Positions 1 to 9,754 of a stretch of DNA of 64,000 nt are shown here, in pieces (the first letter of the stretch is position 1; each line of letters starts with the position of its first letter). The notes beneath the pieces are model-generated. The model made no database searches and was not told where the DNA came from. It saw only the letters and a program-made list of their open reading frames with translations. The translations under genes and the position numbers were made by a program. The stretch is from Blastobasis lacticolella (taxonomy: Eukaryota; Arthropoda; Insecta; Lepidoptera; Blastobasidae). The stretch is taken from NCBI GenBank assembly GCA_905147135.1, contig LR990059.1, forward strand, positions 10,935,001 to 10,999,000. Direction: 5' to 3'.

Positions 1-260
1 GGGTAGAAGAGTTTTCATTAACCAATAAAATTCGGGATTGTTTGGTATGGATACTTGTTATGGGTATTTGATTCTTAAATGTTCCTAGCTACAGAAATTC
101 GGGGTATCAGGAATTACTGTCTTGGTCACTACTCAAGAAGTTTGCCTTGATTGGCCTATGTTCTTCTCTAAGGTACAAGTTAAGTTAAGAAAATTAAGTA
201 CTAATAAAATAAACTAAACTTAACTAAGACACCAACAATTTAAAATTGAATGCAACCAAC

Positions 261-357
261 CATAGCCCAGTTTCCAAGCGACGCTGTGATGACTCCAGCA
301 AGTTTGTCATCTATGTGTAATAGTGTTAAGGCGTTTACAGCAGCGCGCTCGAAGAAA
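261..357 (-). CDS. Paralog exon 4 with Lys-to-Phe change
   Basis: The exon follows a TTCTAG acceptor and its first base completes the serine of TGS. It then encodes FFERAAVNALTLLHIDDKLA and GVITASLGNWAM. It aligns residue for residue with the intact gene's FKERGARN...[12 protein letters not shown] exon, but the catalytic lysine is replaced. After the ATG at 263-261 similarity ends. A GTTGGT donor there would keep the frame, but the intact gene has no intron at this point. Confidence 0.72.
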
Positions 358-2701
358 CTAGAACCGATACAATTAAAATATAGCTTTAACATAGATGTTA
401 TAATACTATGAGATACATTTTTATTAATATCATTAAGACTTAGATTAACTAGGTATAATTGATCTAAGGGCTTAGATTTTTTATGTTATATGGCAGGAAA
501 GTGGTCACGTTGCCCGCCTCTAAAGAGACCTTTAATATACCGCTTGAACGATCCCAAACTATTGTTTAAAACAGTACTCGCGCCCGGCGTAGGAGTATAC
601 CTAAGTAGGATAATTCTGTTGGAACTTAATTGAATTTCGAGACAAACTTATGTGATACCTTTTTTTTATTGGCTAGGGAGGCACACGGTCCGAATGGTCC
701 GCCTAATGGAAAGGGGCCACAGTCTACCAGGCGCCCTAATTTTGAACGATCGCACCGAGCGCTTGGATTCTTTTCTGTCTCTACTTACCACGAATGTGAA
801 AGAGACAGGTAGCGCATGCGAGAGCTCGCCTTTGGCTCCTGAACATCTGAACTAAGAGGAACGGAGGCGTCTTGTTTCGCGGCTGTAGATCCTGTTCCTA
901 GCAAATGGTGTTTTGGCTTTGCTATATTACCTAATTACTTTGCCAATATTCTAATAGTTCTAAACTCACCTTCCAGTTTTATGGAAAATCTCAGTTTTAA
1001 AGTAAAGCTCCATTCCCATTTTATGTGAGGTCCTACATTTCTGTGGAATTAGATAAATTGAGTTAATAACGAGATTTAAGGATGTTCAGTGTAATTACAG
1101 TAACATTAAAAATCAAACCATTAGGGGTGTTTTCGGAATAGCTTTTTGTATCATAAATGCCGCAGTGTTGACACATTCTGGTGTTATTGTTTTAGGGCTA
1201 AATTCGTCACAACAGGGATCGTATTCAATGTCTTCTTCTCTCTATAAATAAAATAAATAATTTCTCTAAATACTTTGGAGCGGGAAGCGCGGTGTAAATG
1301 TGTGAAACCTAGAAATTGTATACATTTTCAGGGGGAAGGTCGCAGGTAGAGGCTGGATGCGGATGGCACAGGACCAGCCTTTGTAGAGATCTCTGGGGGA
1401 GGCTTATGCCCATGTCCATTGTATTAATATTCACTGTATCAGAATGTTAACTGTTTCGGAATGATCACTGCATCATAATGTCCACTGTATCAGAAAGTCG
1501 GGGTAGGGTAGGGTTAGAGGTAGATACGGAACCCTATAAAGCACGTTTAACCCTTTAACTATGCTAAAAATCGAATAATAGAAAACTCACATAAAACACA
1601 TCAACGGAGGCGTAGTTCGCGTTTAACTCAAATGTATCAAAGTCAACATTATTATATGGTGTAAGATTGGCTGTAATCCTAAACTATGAATGTTGGAATG
1701 TTGAAGCTCTTTCAATTATTTATGCTTCTCCCAGCCTTTGGATTTTTCTTAAATGACATGTCTTTTGATACCATTTTCATTTTTCTATCTTATTAATTGA
1801 TTACGCTTATTAAAGCTGTGGCCGTGTGGTGTCCGGCAAAGTAGAATAGCACCAACCTTGTACACTCATGGGTGTCGTACAACGCGACTAATGTTTTCGA
1901 GGCAAAAAATCAAGAGTCTCCGTAGTCTGGAAAATGAGCAGCAGCATTTTCCATTGTTATTTTTAAACACTGCGATCTCCAAGTGCCAAGTGTATAGATT
2001 ATGGCAATAACCACTCTTTTTGTGGGAGAGGCCCTAAGTCCTGCAGTGGACTGTTACGGGCTGTGATGATGATGATGATGAAAGCTGAAAAGTGAATGAA
2101 TTATGACATCGGCGTTGGCATCGATCCTTACTGTACAGTTCTTCACCCCTAGTTGATCCTCAAGCTGCCGGCCATGGTGCTGCTTTTCAGGGCGTCGGGT
2201 TTGCTGTAGGCGATGGCGTCTAACAGCCAAAGTCTTTTGAGAGTCGTTTTTATGCGGTATACATATAAAACCCGTAACCCCGGTAGTTTCGATTAGCGAA
2301 AGATTTTGAATGGTGGACAGTTACGTACAGTGAACAATGTGGCAGTGTGAACATATCGGTCGGCGATCATTATGAGAGAGTGGACATTTTAATGTGGACG
2401 TTCTAATACAGTGGACATTTTGACACAATGAACCATGTGAAACTAAAGGCCCAGTAGTAGGAGCCCCGGTCGCCTTGCCCCCTGTCCAGTGTTAAGGAAT
2501 ATTTTGAATCTAACACACTCTTCACCAACTTACAGGAGGACAACTGAAGCACTTCTCTAATTTTTTCTTGATTTTTTTTACTTTTGCTGGCTTTAATGCA
2601 CCATCTGATGGTCGATCCGATCCCTCGTTCGACTCGTCGGAATCAACTTCCGATGTTTCTTCCTCATCAGATACTGACTCAGATCCAGATTTCGATGACA
2701 T
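261..2701 (-). CDS. Threonine dehydratase paralog lacking the PLP lysine (5' part; continues off the left edge)
   Basis: Four exons on the minus strand (2701-2534, 1241-1119, 1040-970, 357-261) join in phase into an open reading frame homologous to the N-terminal PLP domain of threonine dehydratase. The third exon is 71 nt, exactly the size and phase of the matching exon in the intact gene at 15634. The N-terminus is a 56-residue acidic then lysine-rich leader absent from the other gene. The region that should read [11 protein letters not shown] reads TGSFFERAAVN, so the lysine that forms the Schiff base is phenylalanine. The following SLGNH motif is SLGNW. No stop or frameshift is seen in these exons. 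The frame may end at 261 with a GTTGGT donor, or the copy may be truncated there: the unspliced frame stops at about 238. Known: the lysine is essential for catalysis in this fold. Inferred: a non-catalytic paralog, or less likely an ageing pseudogene. Confidence 0.72.
970..1040 (-). CDS. Paralog exon 3
   Basis: This 71-nt exon lies between a CCACAG acceptor and a GTGAGT donor and encodes MGMELYFKTEIFHKTG plus the first two bases of a serine. Length, phase and the YxKxExxxxTGS pattern are the same as in the intact gene's exon at 15634-15704, which is strong evidence of common descent. Confidence 0.8.
1119..1241 (-). CDS. Paralog exon 2 (N-terminal PLP-domain helix)
   Basis: Forty-one codons run from a TTATAG acceptor to a GTTTGA donor, phase 0 at both ends. 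The end of the peptide, VNTAAFMIQKAIPKTPL, aligns with [17 protein letters not shown] encoded by the 14973 exon of the intact gene. The start shares an acidic EED/EEKD beginning. The following intron is only 78 nt. Confidence 0.72.
1331..1412 (+). mobile_element. RTE-type LINE 3' end remnant
   Basis: About 80 bases match the end of the RTE element found at 38924-40745 on the other strand: GGCTGGATGCGG, GGCACAGGACC and CTTTGTAGAGATCTCTGG, which code for the [13 protein letters not shown] C-terminus of that family. The GAT tail is absent because the copy is broken. Confidence 0.5.
1420..1515. repeat. Short degenerate repeat array (TGTCCACTGTATCAGAA type)
   Basis: Successive units such as TTCACTGTATCAGAATGTT and TGTCCACTGTATCAGAAAG recur with a period of about 25-28 bases. 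A related array in reverse orientation lies at 2305-2445 (GTGGACATTTTAATGTGGAC and similar). The two sit in the paralog's first intron and in the stretch of that intron just downstream of exon 1. Confidence 0.45.
1813..2086 (+). mobile_element. Short RTE-derived non-autonomous element, copy 1
   Basis: This 270-bp unit begins GGCCGTGTGGTGTCCGGC, carries GGGTGTCGTACAACGCGACT and AATGAGCAGCAGCATTTTCC, and ends CCTGCAGTGGACTGTTACGG followed by (GAT)n. A second copy is at 6151-6412. Its first two thirds resemble the 5' leader of the RTE element read on the minus strand at 57975-57800, and its end resembles an RTE 3' tail. It therefore looks like a LINE with its coding part deleted. No clear Pol III boxes were checked. 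Confidence 0.7.
2132..2203 (-). CDS. Possible 72-nt cassette exon of the paralog
   Basis: A GC-rich stretch of 24 open codons lies between a TACAG acceptor and a GTAAGG donor. It is phase 0 at both ends, so it could be included between exons 1 and 2 without breaking the frame. The peptide (QTRRPEKQHHGRQL...) matches nothing I recognise. Composition differs from the surrounding intron. Only transcript data could decide this. Confidence 0.25.
2305..2445. repeat. Reverse-oriented partner of the 1420-1515 array
   Basis: Units TAGTGGACATTT-like and GTGAACATAT-like alternate here. Their reverse complement resembles the 1420-1515 units. Nothing in it looks coding. Confidence 0.35.
2534..2701 (-). 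CDS. Paralog exon 1 (start codon, acidic leader)
   Basis: Fifty-six codons run from the ATG at 2701-2699 to a consensus GTAAGT donor (GT at 2533-2532), ending in phase 0, which matches exon 2. The peptide begins MSSKSGSESVSDEEETSEVD, then becomes lysine-rich, and ends with a CFSC motif. It resembles a disordered leader rather than an enzyme domain. Assignment to this gene rests on strand, phase and spacing, not homology. Confidence 0.55.
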
Positions 2702-2989
2702 GTTTATTATTTATAAATGATGAAGTAATGTGAAACGTAAAAATTTTAAACCATATCGTTTATCATAAATCCAGTTTATGTTTATATGCACAAATCGTCA
2801 CACATCCTGAAGTCTAAGATTGATTAAGTCCATTTGATCATTTGGAGAAGCCTCAAGAAATCCCTAAATCTAAAGCAACAAAAATACAGTTACAGACCCA
2901 CAAACCAAAGAAATTATAAGTAGGTATTCTACCATAGATAAAATTGTATTCTCTCTTTGGTTGACATAAAACAGGATCATCCCCTTGTG

Positions 2990-3065
2990 GCTTAATTTTT
3001 TTCCTATGGGCTTGGGGACCTCGTTCTTAAGAGCACAACCGGGTCATTAACGCCAAGAAGATTAT
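2990..3065 (+). mobile_element. SINE-like tail fragment (AACCGGGTCATTAACGCCAAG family)
   Basis: The end of a short element, CACAACCGGGTCATTAACGC, recurs at 22215-22332 and 58185-58255. In the 22-kb copy it is followed by six GAT units. Confidence 0.5.
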
Positions 3066-3277
3066 TTTTATCCCCTTGTGGCTTTTGCCGGTGGTCTTGT
3101 TGCAATGTCAATATACAACCGCTCCGGCTTCACACTGGTTTTCTCGGCTTTTCTATAATACTAGTGGGCCCCGCGCGACTCATTCGCGTACATCACCTAC
3201 TTTTACCACTACCTACAATATTTTCATGCTAATAAATCTTAATCTTAAATCACTCTATCTATTGTTAAACTTAAAAC

Positions 3278-3331
3278 GGATAGATTACATGTGGATGTAA
3301 TCTATCCGACAATAGGATAGATTACATCCAC
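3278..3331. repeat. Nested short palindromes
   Basis: GGATAGATTACATCCAC at 3315-3331 is the exact reverse complement of the sequence ending at 3307, and a third partial copy begins at 3279. The result is two overlapping hairpins with stems of 13 to 17 bp. Confidence 0.6.
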
Positions 3332-3729
3332 ATCACCTACAGTCGCAAGCAATAAACTGGAATCGCATGCTGCTCAAAACAAAACCCCGCAACTTCCATG
3401 CTATTAACCATGATTTGGCCGATTAGGTAATTACAGTGGAGCGACTGCCATCTGACCTCCGTGACCCTGTTACCAGGGGAACAGATTGGATCATGGTTAA
3501 TTTGTTTGCCTGAATGTGCAGATTTCATCACGATGTTTTCCCTAACATTCATATGATTAGAAAGCTAGTACGTACACTTAAGCCAATTAAGTTTCCACTT
3601 AAATATATTTCATTGTTTTACAATTTGGACCAGATAACAAGAAAACAAAAATTGAAAATATTAACTTAAAAAAGAGTTGAAGTTAGAAAAAAAATATATA
3701 AGTATAAAGTATATAGTTATCAAGCTTTT

Positions 3730-4756
3730 TATCTGCAGCAATGTAACTATTACAATTTCCATTAAATACATCAAGTTTATTAAAATCACGGTTGTACTCA
3801 TCACAAGCTCAATGTATAAAACGATATTGGGCGTAATTTGTACTCCAAGTTGGTAAGTTAAATGTATCTACAGAACGGCTGCTGAAGCAGAGACATTTAA
3901 ATGATATTTGACTGATAAGGTATGGCGAGTCAACCTTATTGTTTATTATTTTATTAAGAAAGATTTGGTCTTGATGCTCTCTCTGCTTTACTGTAGAAAT
4001 TATACAGTTAGTGTTACAGTTACAGTTAGTGTGTCACAGCTAGTGAATATATAATTCAAACACTTTAAAAATTTGTTTTGGATTCCTTTCATTAAATCAA
4101 TGTACTTCGAGTATTGAAGGTACCATACAGTTGAAGCGTACTCTAATACATAACGAACAAATGAGTTGTACAACATTATACGTAAGTAATAGAGCATTTA
4201 AAATCCTTTCATTGACGGAATATAAATCCTAGCATTTTGTAGGCCCTTGACAAGATATTGTTGATGTAAGTCGCCATTGATAGATCCTGGTCGAGGTACC
4301 ACCCCAAGGTCTCTCACCCCGACAATGTGCTTCAGCGGTTGATCCAATAGAGAATATTGGACGGCAACTTAACTTTTCTTTCTAGAAAACGAAATTGCGC
4401 AGCATTTATCAATATTTAGGTGAAGCCTATTAAGCTGATAATATCGACCTAGATTATCAAGGTCCCTTTGCATATTAGTATCGTTAGCATATAATAATAC
4501 TTTAGAAAATTTAAAACATTTGATTACGTCGTTCACAAAAATATTGAATAAAAGTGGGCCGAGGTGAGACCCCTGGGGCACCCCGGACGTGTTGGGGATA
4601 AAACTGGATGTGTAACTTTTCACGGAGACTGCCTGGCTTCTATCTCTAAAATACGACTCTAACCACCTGAGGAGGTCGCCGTGTATACCGATACCTGCCA
4701 ATTTTTTAATTAAAAGAGAGTAAGATATTTTGTCGAAAGCTTTGGAGTAATCTGTT
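3730..4756 (-). pseudogene. APE-type LINE reverse transcriptase, 5' truncated and decayed
   Basis: Read on the minus strand from 4756, the translation starts at RT motif A (SKAFDKISYSLL), continues through a GVPQGSHLGPLLFNIFVNDV motif B and a YANDT motif C (normally YADDT), and goes on through the thumb (VLEYASTVW) to a C-terminal segment ending near 3790. Several frame changes lie between 4369 and 4000. The family is close to the better preserved copy at 56213-57481. The active-site aspartate is lost, so this copy is dead. Confidence 0.75.
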
Positions 4757-5544
4757 GTGTATGTATGTATATGTAAACTTTACGTTGTTATTTTTAGTCT
4801 TAAGTCTGGCCATGACAGAATACTAGCGGGTGTGGGTTCTACCTGCACCCAAACGCTGAGTCATGGACCATTTTGTCTATTAGAAGCTTTTATTTTAAAA
4901 ACATATTGATACAAACCTGTTAATTTATAGACAAATAAATATTTCTAATTCTATTTCTATACACGGCGTCCACACGGTAGCCTTTCTCCATAGCACTCAA
5001 CACGAAAATTGCATAGATTTGGCTCCGTGGATCTACCGGTAACAAAGCCATGAAAATGAAAATGATGAAAGTGTGTATTGAATTAGGATTACGGTAATTA
5101 ATCTCTTTTCAAAAGTCAAAAATCTAATGTAAACAAAAGGGAAAGTTAAGCGAGCTCATCCAGGTAGGGGGCGACGCATGCAGACCGATCAGCGCATACG
5201 AGGGCTGACTCCGGCGAGACAACGGGCACCTAATACACGCCACACACATAACCGCCTAGGCGAATCTTGACGGCGCGTGCTTGGCCCCAGCCAGCCCGTC
5301 GGCGCTCACACCCGCTCGCACCAGCCGGCCTACCGTGTCGCCCCCTGAGCTCGGAATAAAAAGTAAAAAGAATGTAGTCTGTCAGTATGCAGCTTCAGTT
5401 AGGAAAATGACCATCTGTGGGAGAGGTGCATTTAAATATGATTACATTGCATTTGTTAATTTAATTTGAGTGAGCCTGTGTTGATTGGAATATGACGTGA
5501 ACCTCTACAAATCGGTCAGGATAACTAAGGATGTCGCCGTGTAT
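4757..5544. other. No gene seen; one GC-rich block at 5150-5350
   Basis: There is a TATG microsatellite at about 4757-4775 and then AT-rich sequence. A GC-rich stretch (5150-5350) interrupts it. All its frames give low-complexity peptides that I cannot assign, and it may be part of a degraded LINE leader. Confidence 0.4.
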
Positions 5545-6125
5545 GAATGAATGAATGAATGAATGAATAACGCTTTATTGCACAATCAAAAGTATACAAT
5601 GGGTAACTTAAATTAACAGCAGGAGAAGCAACAGGCGGCCTTATCGCTTAAAGCGATTTCTTCCAGGCAACCTTTTTGGGTAGTTAACTGTTGACAGAAG
5701 TGCATGATAAAGAAATAGGCTGAGAGTAAGCCCGTTCAACAAAAAGACATAGTGGTGTAATTTTAATTAATACTAATAAAACTATAGATTAATTTATATA
5801 CCTAGCATAATACTATAAATACATATTTAAAAACAGAATAGAAGAGAGTAAGGTTTATCTTGAATGATATACGAGTATAGCAAACATATAAGGTTATAAC
5901 CCAACAAGAGTTATGAGAAGCAATAGACTTGAAGAAGCTTATGGGACAGACTGTAGAAGATAAGCTTTAACCAGCCTTTTAAAAGATGGTGCAGTTTTGG
6001 CTAGTCGGATGTCCACAGGCAATGAATTCCACAATCTAATCGACTGGACAGTAAAAGATTTGGAATAGAAATTAGATGAGTGAAGAGGAATATTAAGGAG
6101 TAAATTATCAGAAGAGCGTATGATG
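5545..6125 (-). mobile_element. LINE 3' end (C-terminus and tail)
   Basis: On the minus strand the translation shows SFTVQSIRLWNSLPVDIRLA and SFKRLVKAYLL, the typical C-terminus of Jockey/CR1-type LINE ORF2. A 3' tail follows, ending in (AATG)n and reading CTTTATTGCACA on the plus strand. A GGCGGCCTTATCGCTTAAAG stretch in the tail is shared with the LINE tail at 58473. Confidence 0.65.
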
Positions 6126-6150
6126 TGTGTATGTATGTATGATGTAACTA

Positions 6151-6412
6151 GGCCGTGTGGTGTCCGGCAGAGTAGAATAGCACCAACCCCTTAGACTTGT
6201 GGGTGTCGTACAAGGCGACTAATATTTCCGAGGCAAAAGATCTAGAGTCTCCGTAGGCTGGAAAATGGGCAGCAGCGTTTTCCATTGTTACATTTACAAC
6301 ACTGCGATCTCCAACCCGCCTGCCAAGCGTGGAGATTATGGCAATAACCTTCCCTTTCGTGGGAGAGGCCCTAAGTCCTGCAGTGGACTGTTATGGGCTG
6401 TGATGATGAAAG
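6151..6412 (+). mobile_element. Short RTE-derived non-autonomous element, copy 2
   Basis: Same unit as 1813-2086 over its full length, with the same start and the same end, followed by a short GATGATG tail. A third fragment carrying only the GGACAGCAGCGTTT and GCCAAGCGTGGAGATT parts lies at about 8065-8120. Confidence 0.7.
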
Positions 6413-6469
6413 CCCGGCATCCTTGGGTACGCTCATGATAGCACTGTTGTAGAGAGGTACCTATAGAAC

Positions 6470-7336
6470 GCGCGAGAGCTACTGGGGCTCAGGTCTGGGC
6501 CAGCAGAGAGGCACTACTATAGTGCATCAATGAGACCCTGAAGGCTGTGGCTGATTGGGGTGAAGTCAACCTGGTCAAGTTCAATCCTTCCAAGACCCAG
6601 GCATGTCTCTTCTCAGCCAAACGTAGCCCTATCCACCTAACACCGTCTTTCCGAGGTGAGTCGTTGCCTTTGGCCGACAAGTTGGAGCTGCTTGGTGTTA
6701 CCCTATCATCAGACCTAAACTTTGGACCAAATGTTGAGTCAAGAGCCCAATTGGCCTCTAAAAACCTTGGAGTCCTCGCCAAGGTGAGGAAGTACTTCAC
6801 ACCTGATCAGCTTCTCAATTTATACCAAGCACAAGTCCGGTCATGTATGGAGTACTGTAGTCACCTCTGGAATAGGTCCGTAAAGTATCAGCTGGAAGCT
6901 CTTGACTCTATCGACAGACGTGCCAAAAGACTGTTTGGTGATGATTCGCTTGTCGAGTCTCGCCTTCTGGGTCTGGGACACCATCGTAGAGTAGCCGGCT
7001 TGTCGGTCTTTTATCGAATTCACTTCGGTGAGTGCTCCCAGGAGCTTCACAACCTTGTCCCACCGTGCCCTTTTTATTATCGAACAACGAGGGGGACAAA
7101 ATATCGTCATCCATTTATGGTAGACGTTCCACCATCTCGTACTAAGCGTTTTGCATCCACTTTTCTTCTGCGCACTGCAAAGGACCGGAACTTTCTACCT
7201 GAGAGTATAACCTTGGGATCTTCAAATCAAGAGTGAATAGGTATCTTTTAGGCACGCATGCTACATCTTCGACCTCATCGTCGCTTTCCATCAGGTGAGT
7301 TGAGGTCAAATGTAAGCCAATCGACAATAAAAAAAA
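6470..7336 (+). pseudogene. LINE reverse transcriptase C-terminal part with 3' end
   Basis: An open frame from about 6547 to 7236 encodes the RT thumb and C-terminal region: NLVKFNPSKTQACLFSAK, LELLGVTLSSDLNF and QVRSCMEYCSHLWNRSVKYQ. One frame change near 7213 leads into the usual SRVNRYLL...SSSLSIR end, and the copy finishes with a short A-run at 7327-7336. Only the last 230 or so residues are present, so this is a 5'-truncated insertion. A minus-strand relative is at 59860-60110. I cannot fix the clade from the C-terminus alone. Confidence 0.75.
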
Positions 7337-7494
7337 ATTGCCCCATAGTATGATACCGTACGACATAATACTATATAAATAACTATAATAACTAATCTAG
7401 CTGTTTTCACATACGTTAGCTCCTTTTTCGCCACACGGCAAATGCAGCCGAACTCAACCTACTAGCCAATGATTTCCATGAGCCTACTAGCCAG

Positions 7495-7870
7495 TGTTCT
7501 GCACCATGTATGGAAGGTCATTTATATATAGACAAGAAAGAGAAACGGTCCCAAATAGATCCTTGTGTCACTTCAATGCTCATCGACCCCCGGGACCCCC
7601 CGCAGATAATTCGCCATTAACATTTACTTTTTGAACTCTACCTTCTAAGTATGACTTCATTATTTCAACACTATCATACGTAAAACCGTAATGTTTTAAT
7701 TTAAGTAATAGTGTTGAATGACTTACACAATCAAATGCTTTAGACAAATCGCAGAAAACCCTGATTGCATTATGATGTTCCTCTGTTCTGGTATTTATTT
7801 ATTTAGGACAACCAACAAGACTTACACTAACAAAAGTTATAGCATCTTATAGCTAAAAATATGGTCACAT
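7495..7870 (-). pseudogene. LINE reverse transcriptase fragment
   Basis: On the minus strand the translation reads IRVFCDLSKAFDCVSHSTLL (RT motif A), then LKHYGFTYDSVEIMKSYLEG, and then a broken motif B (QGSI) followed by LVYINDLPYM in another frame. Stops and a deletion near 7590 show decay. The TTATTTATTTAGG stretch at its upstream edge looks like another LINE tail. Confidence 0.65.
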
Positions 7871-7874
7871 ATGG

Positions 7875-8842
7875 CGTAAACCCCAAGGAATACTTGGGGA
7901 AAAGGTGCCTGAACCTGCCGGTAGCAGGAAAGAGACCCCGTGGGTGGCGCAAGAACCTCTTAGACAGAGTCTGACACATTAAGTTCACGGACGTTGTACG
8001 AGTACAAGAAAGGATATTAATGTCTTAGAGGTAAGCTCAGGAATTTTCTTTTGATTTAGAAATTGGACAGCAGCGTTTCCTGTTTTTTGATTTACGTGCC
8101 AAGCGTGGAGATTGTAACAAACCCCCCCACTAGTTTAAATTAGGCTCAAGTACAGAAGTGCAGTTACAATTTTAAAATTTTTTTCTTAGATTTATGGGTA
8201 AATATATGAGGACTTGGTCTCCCATTTCAGGCACGTAACGTATTTCTTACTTTAACGATGGACAATGCGGCTGTGCGGTGCGGCCAGTGCGGACAGTGAA
8301 CGCACTCCTATACAAACTCATACAAAGTAACCCAAAATGCGATGCGTTCGGCGCGTACGGCTCGTGCGGTGCGGACTAGTCGACGGGTAGCTTCAAGCGT
8401 ACTCCGCATGTTCATCATTCCGCGGGATCACGAGAATGTAAAGGGAGTATTTTTTTTATATTCGTGTAGTCCCGTGCATGTTTGGATGGTCTCGCCTATT
8501 TCATAGACTAAGTAGATATGTCTCGATTTTATATTTATCTTCCTAGCGCTTTTTCCTGTAATAGGTTCGGGGTACACTTGATCCAGGATACTAGTAGATC
8601 AGGTCATGACAGTAGAGCAGCTGCCATCACCTCTGTGACCCTGTTTACAGCAGAAGGTACCAGATTAGCGATATTAAATCGATGAATCGATATAATATCG
8701 ACGCATTTGACACCTACCACATCCCTAATAGGCGAGAATGTAGAGCGTCTACCAAAGTTCCGGCAAAAGTTTCGCCGGAAGTTTCGGCGAACATGTGGAG
8801 TACGCTCTCGAAGCGGTAGCAACGTGGTGAACGTTCAAAAAC
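7875..8842. other. Fragmentary repeats, no gene
   Basis: A short RTE-like C-terminal remnant (GKRPRGWRKNLLDRV) lies at about 7920-7975, followed by a piece of the short RTE-derived element at 8065-8120. The stretch 8245-8400 is rich in GTGCGG-like words. Nothing else is assignable. Confidence 0.4.
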
Positions 8843-9568
8843 CATTGGCGTATCTAGGGCTGTTTTCCAGGGGGGCCTGGCCCTGAGGGAAATCGAATTG
8901 ATCATGCGGGCAGTATATATGAATATGAAGCAATGAGCGAGCGTAGCGAGCTCGAAATTTTTTGTATTTCAGCTTAACCGGGCTGAAATGAACATAATAA
9001 AGAAGCAACGAGCTAGGTTAATGATAAGAAAAGTATTTGAAACCTATGAAAGAGCGAGCAAAGCGAACTCGAAATTTTTGACCACTTGGGTCGAAAAAGT
9101 TGGTGTGATTAATGAATAAATGAGCGAGCGAAGCGAGCTCGAAATTCTTTACATTGTGGGTTATAAAAGCCTGAGGCGATCATAGAATGAATGAGCGAGA
9201 AGAGCGAGCTTGTAATTTTTGATATTTTGGATCTTAATAGAAAAGGAATGATCTTTAAAAAAGTAACTTAGGGAAAATAATAAATGAGCGACCGCAACAA
9301 GCTTATTGTAATGTAACTGTAATCCACGAATGAGCGACCGAAGCGAGCTCGAAATCTTTGATATTTTGGGTTTTAAAAGCTGGAGTAACCAATGAATGAA
9401 TGAGCGAGCGGAGCTAGTTTGAAATTTTAGACATTTTGGTTTAGGTGCTGTGATGATGTACGATGCTGATCGTAATAAAAGACAATAAATTAAAGCTTGA
9501 ATGGTTGATTAAATCAATAAAATAAGACCGAAAATTTTTTCCCGACCCCCCCTCTTCCTACGCCTATG
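8843..9568. mobile_element. Non-autonomous hAT-like element with internal GAGCGAGC array
   Basis: The ends are imperfect inverted repeats: CATTGGCGTATCTAG on the left and, read inwards, CATAGGCGTAGGAAG on the right. TTCAAAAAC on the left and TTCAAAAC on the right fit an 8-bp target duplication with one extra A. A related empty sequence (ACGTTCAAAACATTGCGCGC) at 11388 shows the uninterrupted target. TIRs starting CA and an 8-bp duplication of the form nTnnnnAn are hAT hallmarks. The interior has no coding capacity and consists of about seven spaced units of AATGAGCGAGCGAAGCGAGC. Confidence 0.65.
8930..9450. repeat. Interspersed GAGCGAGCGAAGCGAGCTCGAAATT array
   Basis: The palindromic core GAGCGAGCGAAGCGAGCTC, followed by GAAATTTTTGA and then TTTTGGG, recurs at about 8933, 9050, 9120, 9188, 9282, 9328 and 9398 with spacing of 45-115 bases. 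A degenerate copy outside this element lies at 60590-60660. Confidence 0.75.
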
Positions 9569-9745
9569 TTCAAAACATTGCGCGCTTCACTTTCTGACAG
9601 GCTCGTTCCTACGGGTGAAAAAACGGGATAGATTTTGCTTACTCTACAAGATTCATAATAATTGTAGAGTAAGCAAACAGGGATTATTTGTGATTTGTGT
9701 CTAGTCTGTTATATGTCTGTGAATCCAGCGTATTTTTTTTGAGCT
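9569..9745. repeat. Dispersed repeat, first of two copies
   Basis: TTCAAAACATTGCGCGC through GATTTGTGTCTAGTCTG matches 11388-11570 with indels. It contains a perfect 15-bp inverted pair (TTGCTTACTCTACAA and its complement) at about 9636-9677. Confidence 0.6.
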
Positions 9746-9754
9746 TAGTTCTCT

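Noticed and set aside
1..235. Further exons of the paralog beyond 261
   Set aside because: A short frame reading VTKTVIPDTPNF on the minus strand resembles the family's VTVVMP segment, but it is preceded by stops and lacks a usable acceptor in phase.
630..855. Two overlapping small frames on the plus strand
   Set aside because: They lie in a repeat tail (CCTAATGGAAAGGGGCCACAG) and show no domain or codon signature.
1591..1670. Exon-like 80-nt segment on the minus strand (acceptor TTACAG, donor GTGAGT, peptide VDFDTFELNANYASVDVFY)
   Set aside because: Its length is not a multiple of three, so including it between exons 1 and 2 of the paralog would break the frame, and it has no homology to the enzyme family.
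2132..2240. Minus-strand frame ending LLDAIAYSKPDALKSSTMAG as the C-terminus of another gene
   Set aside because: No family recognised, and the same bases fit a phase-0 cassette exon in another frame. Neither reading is proven.
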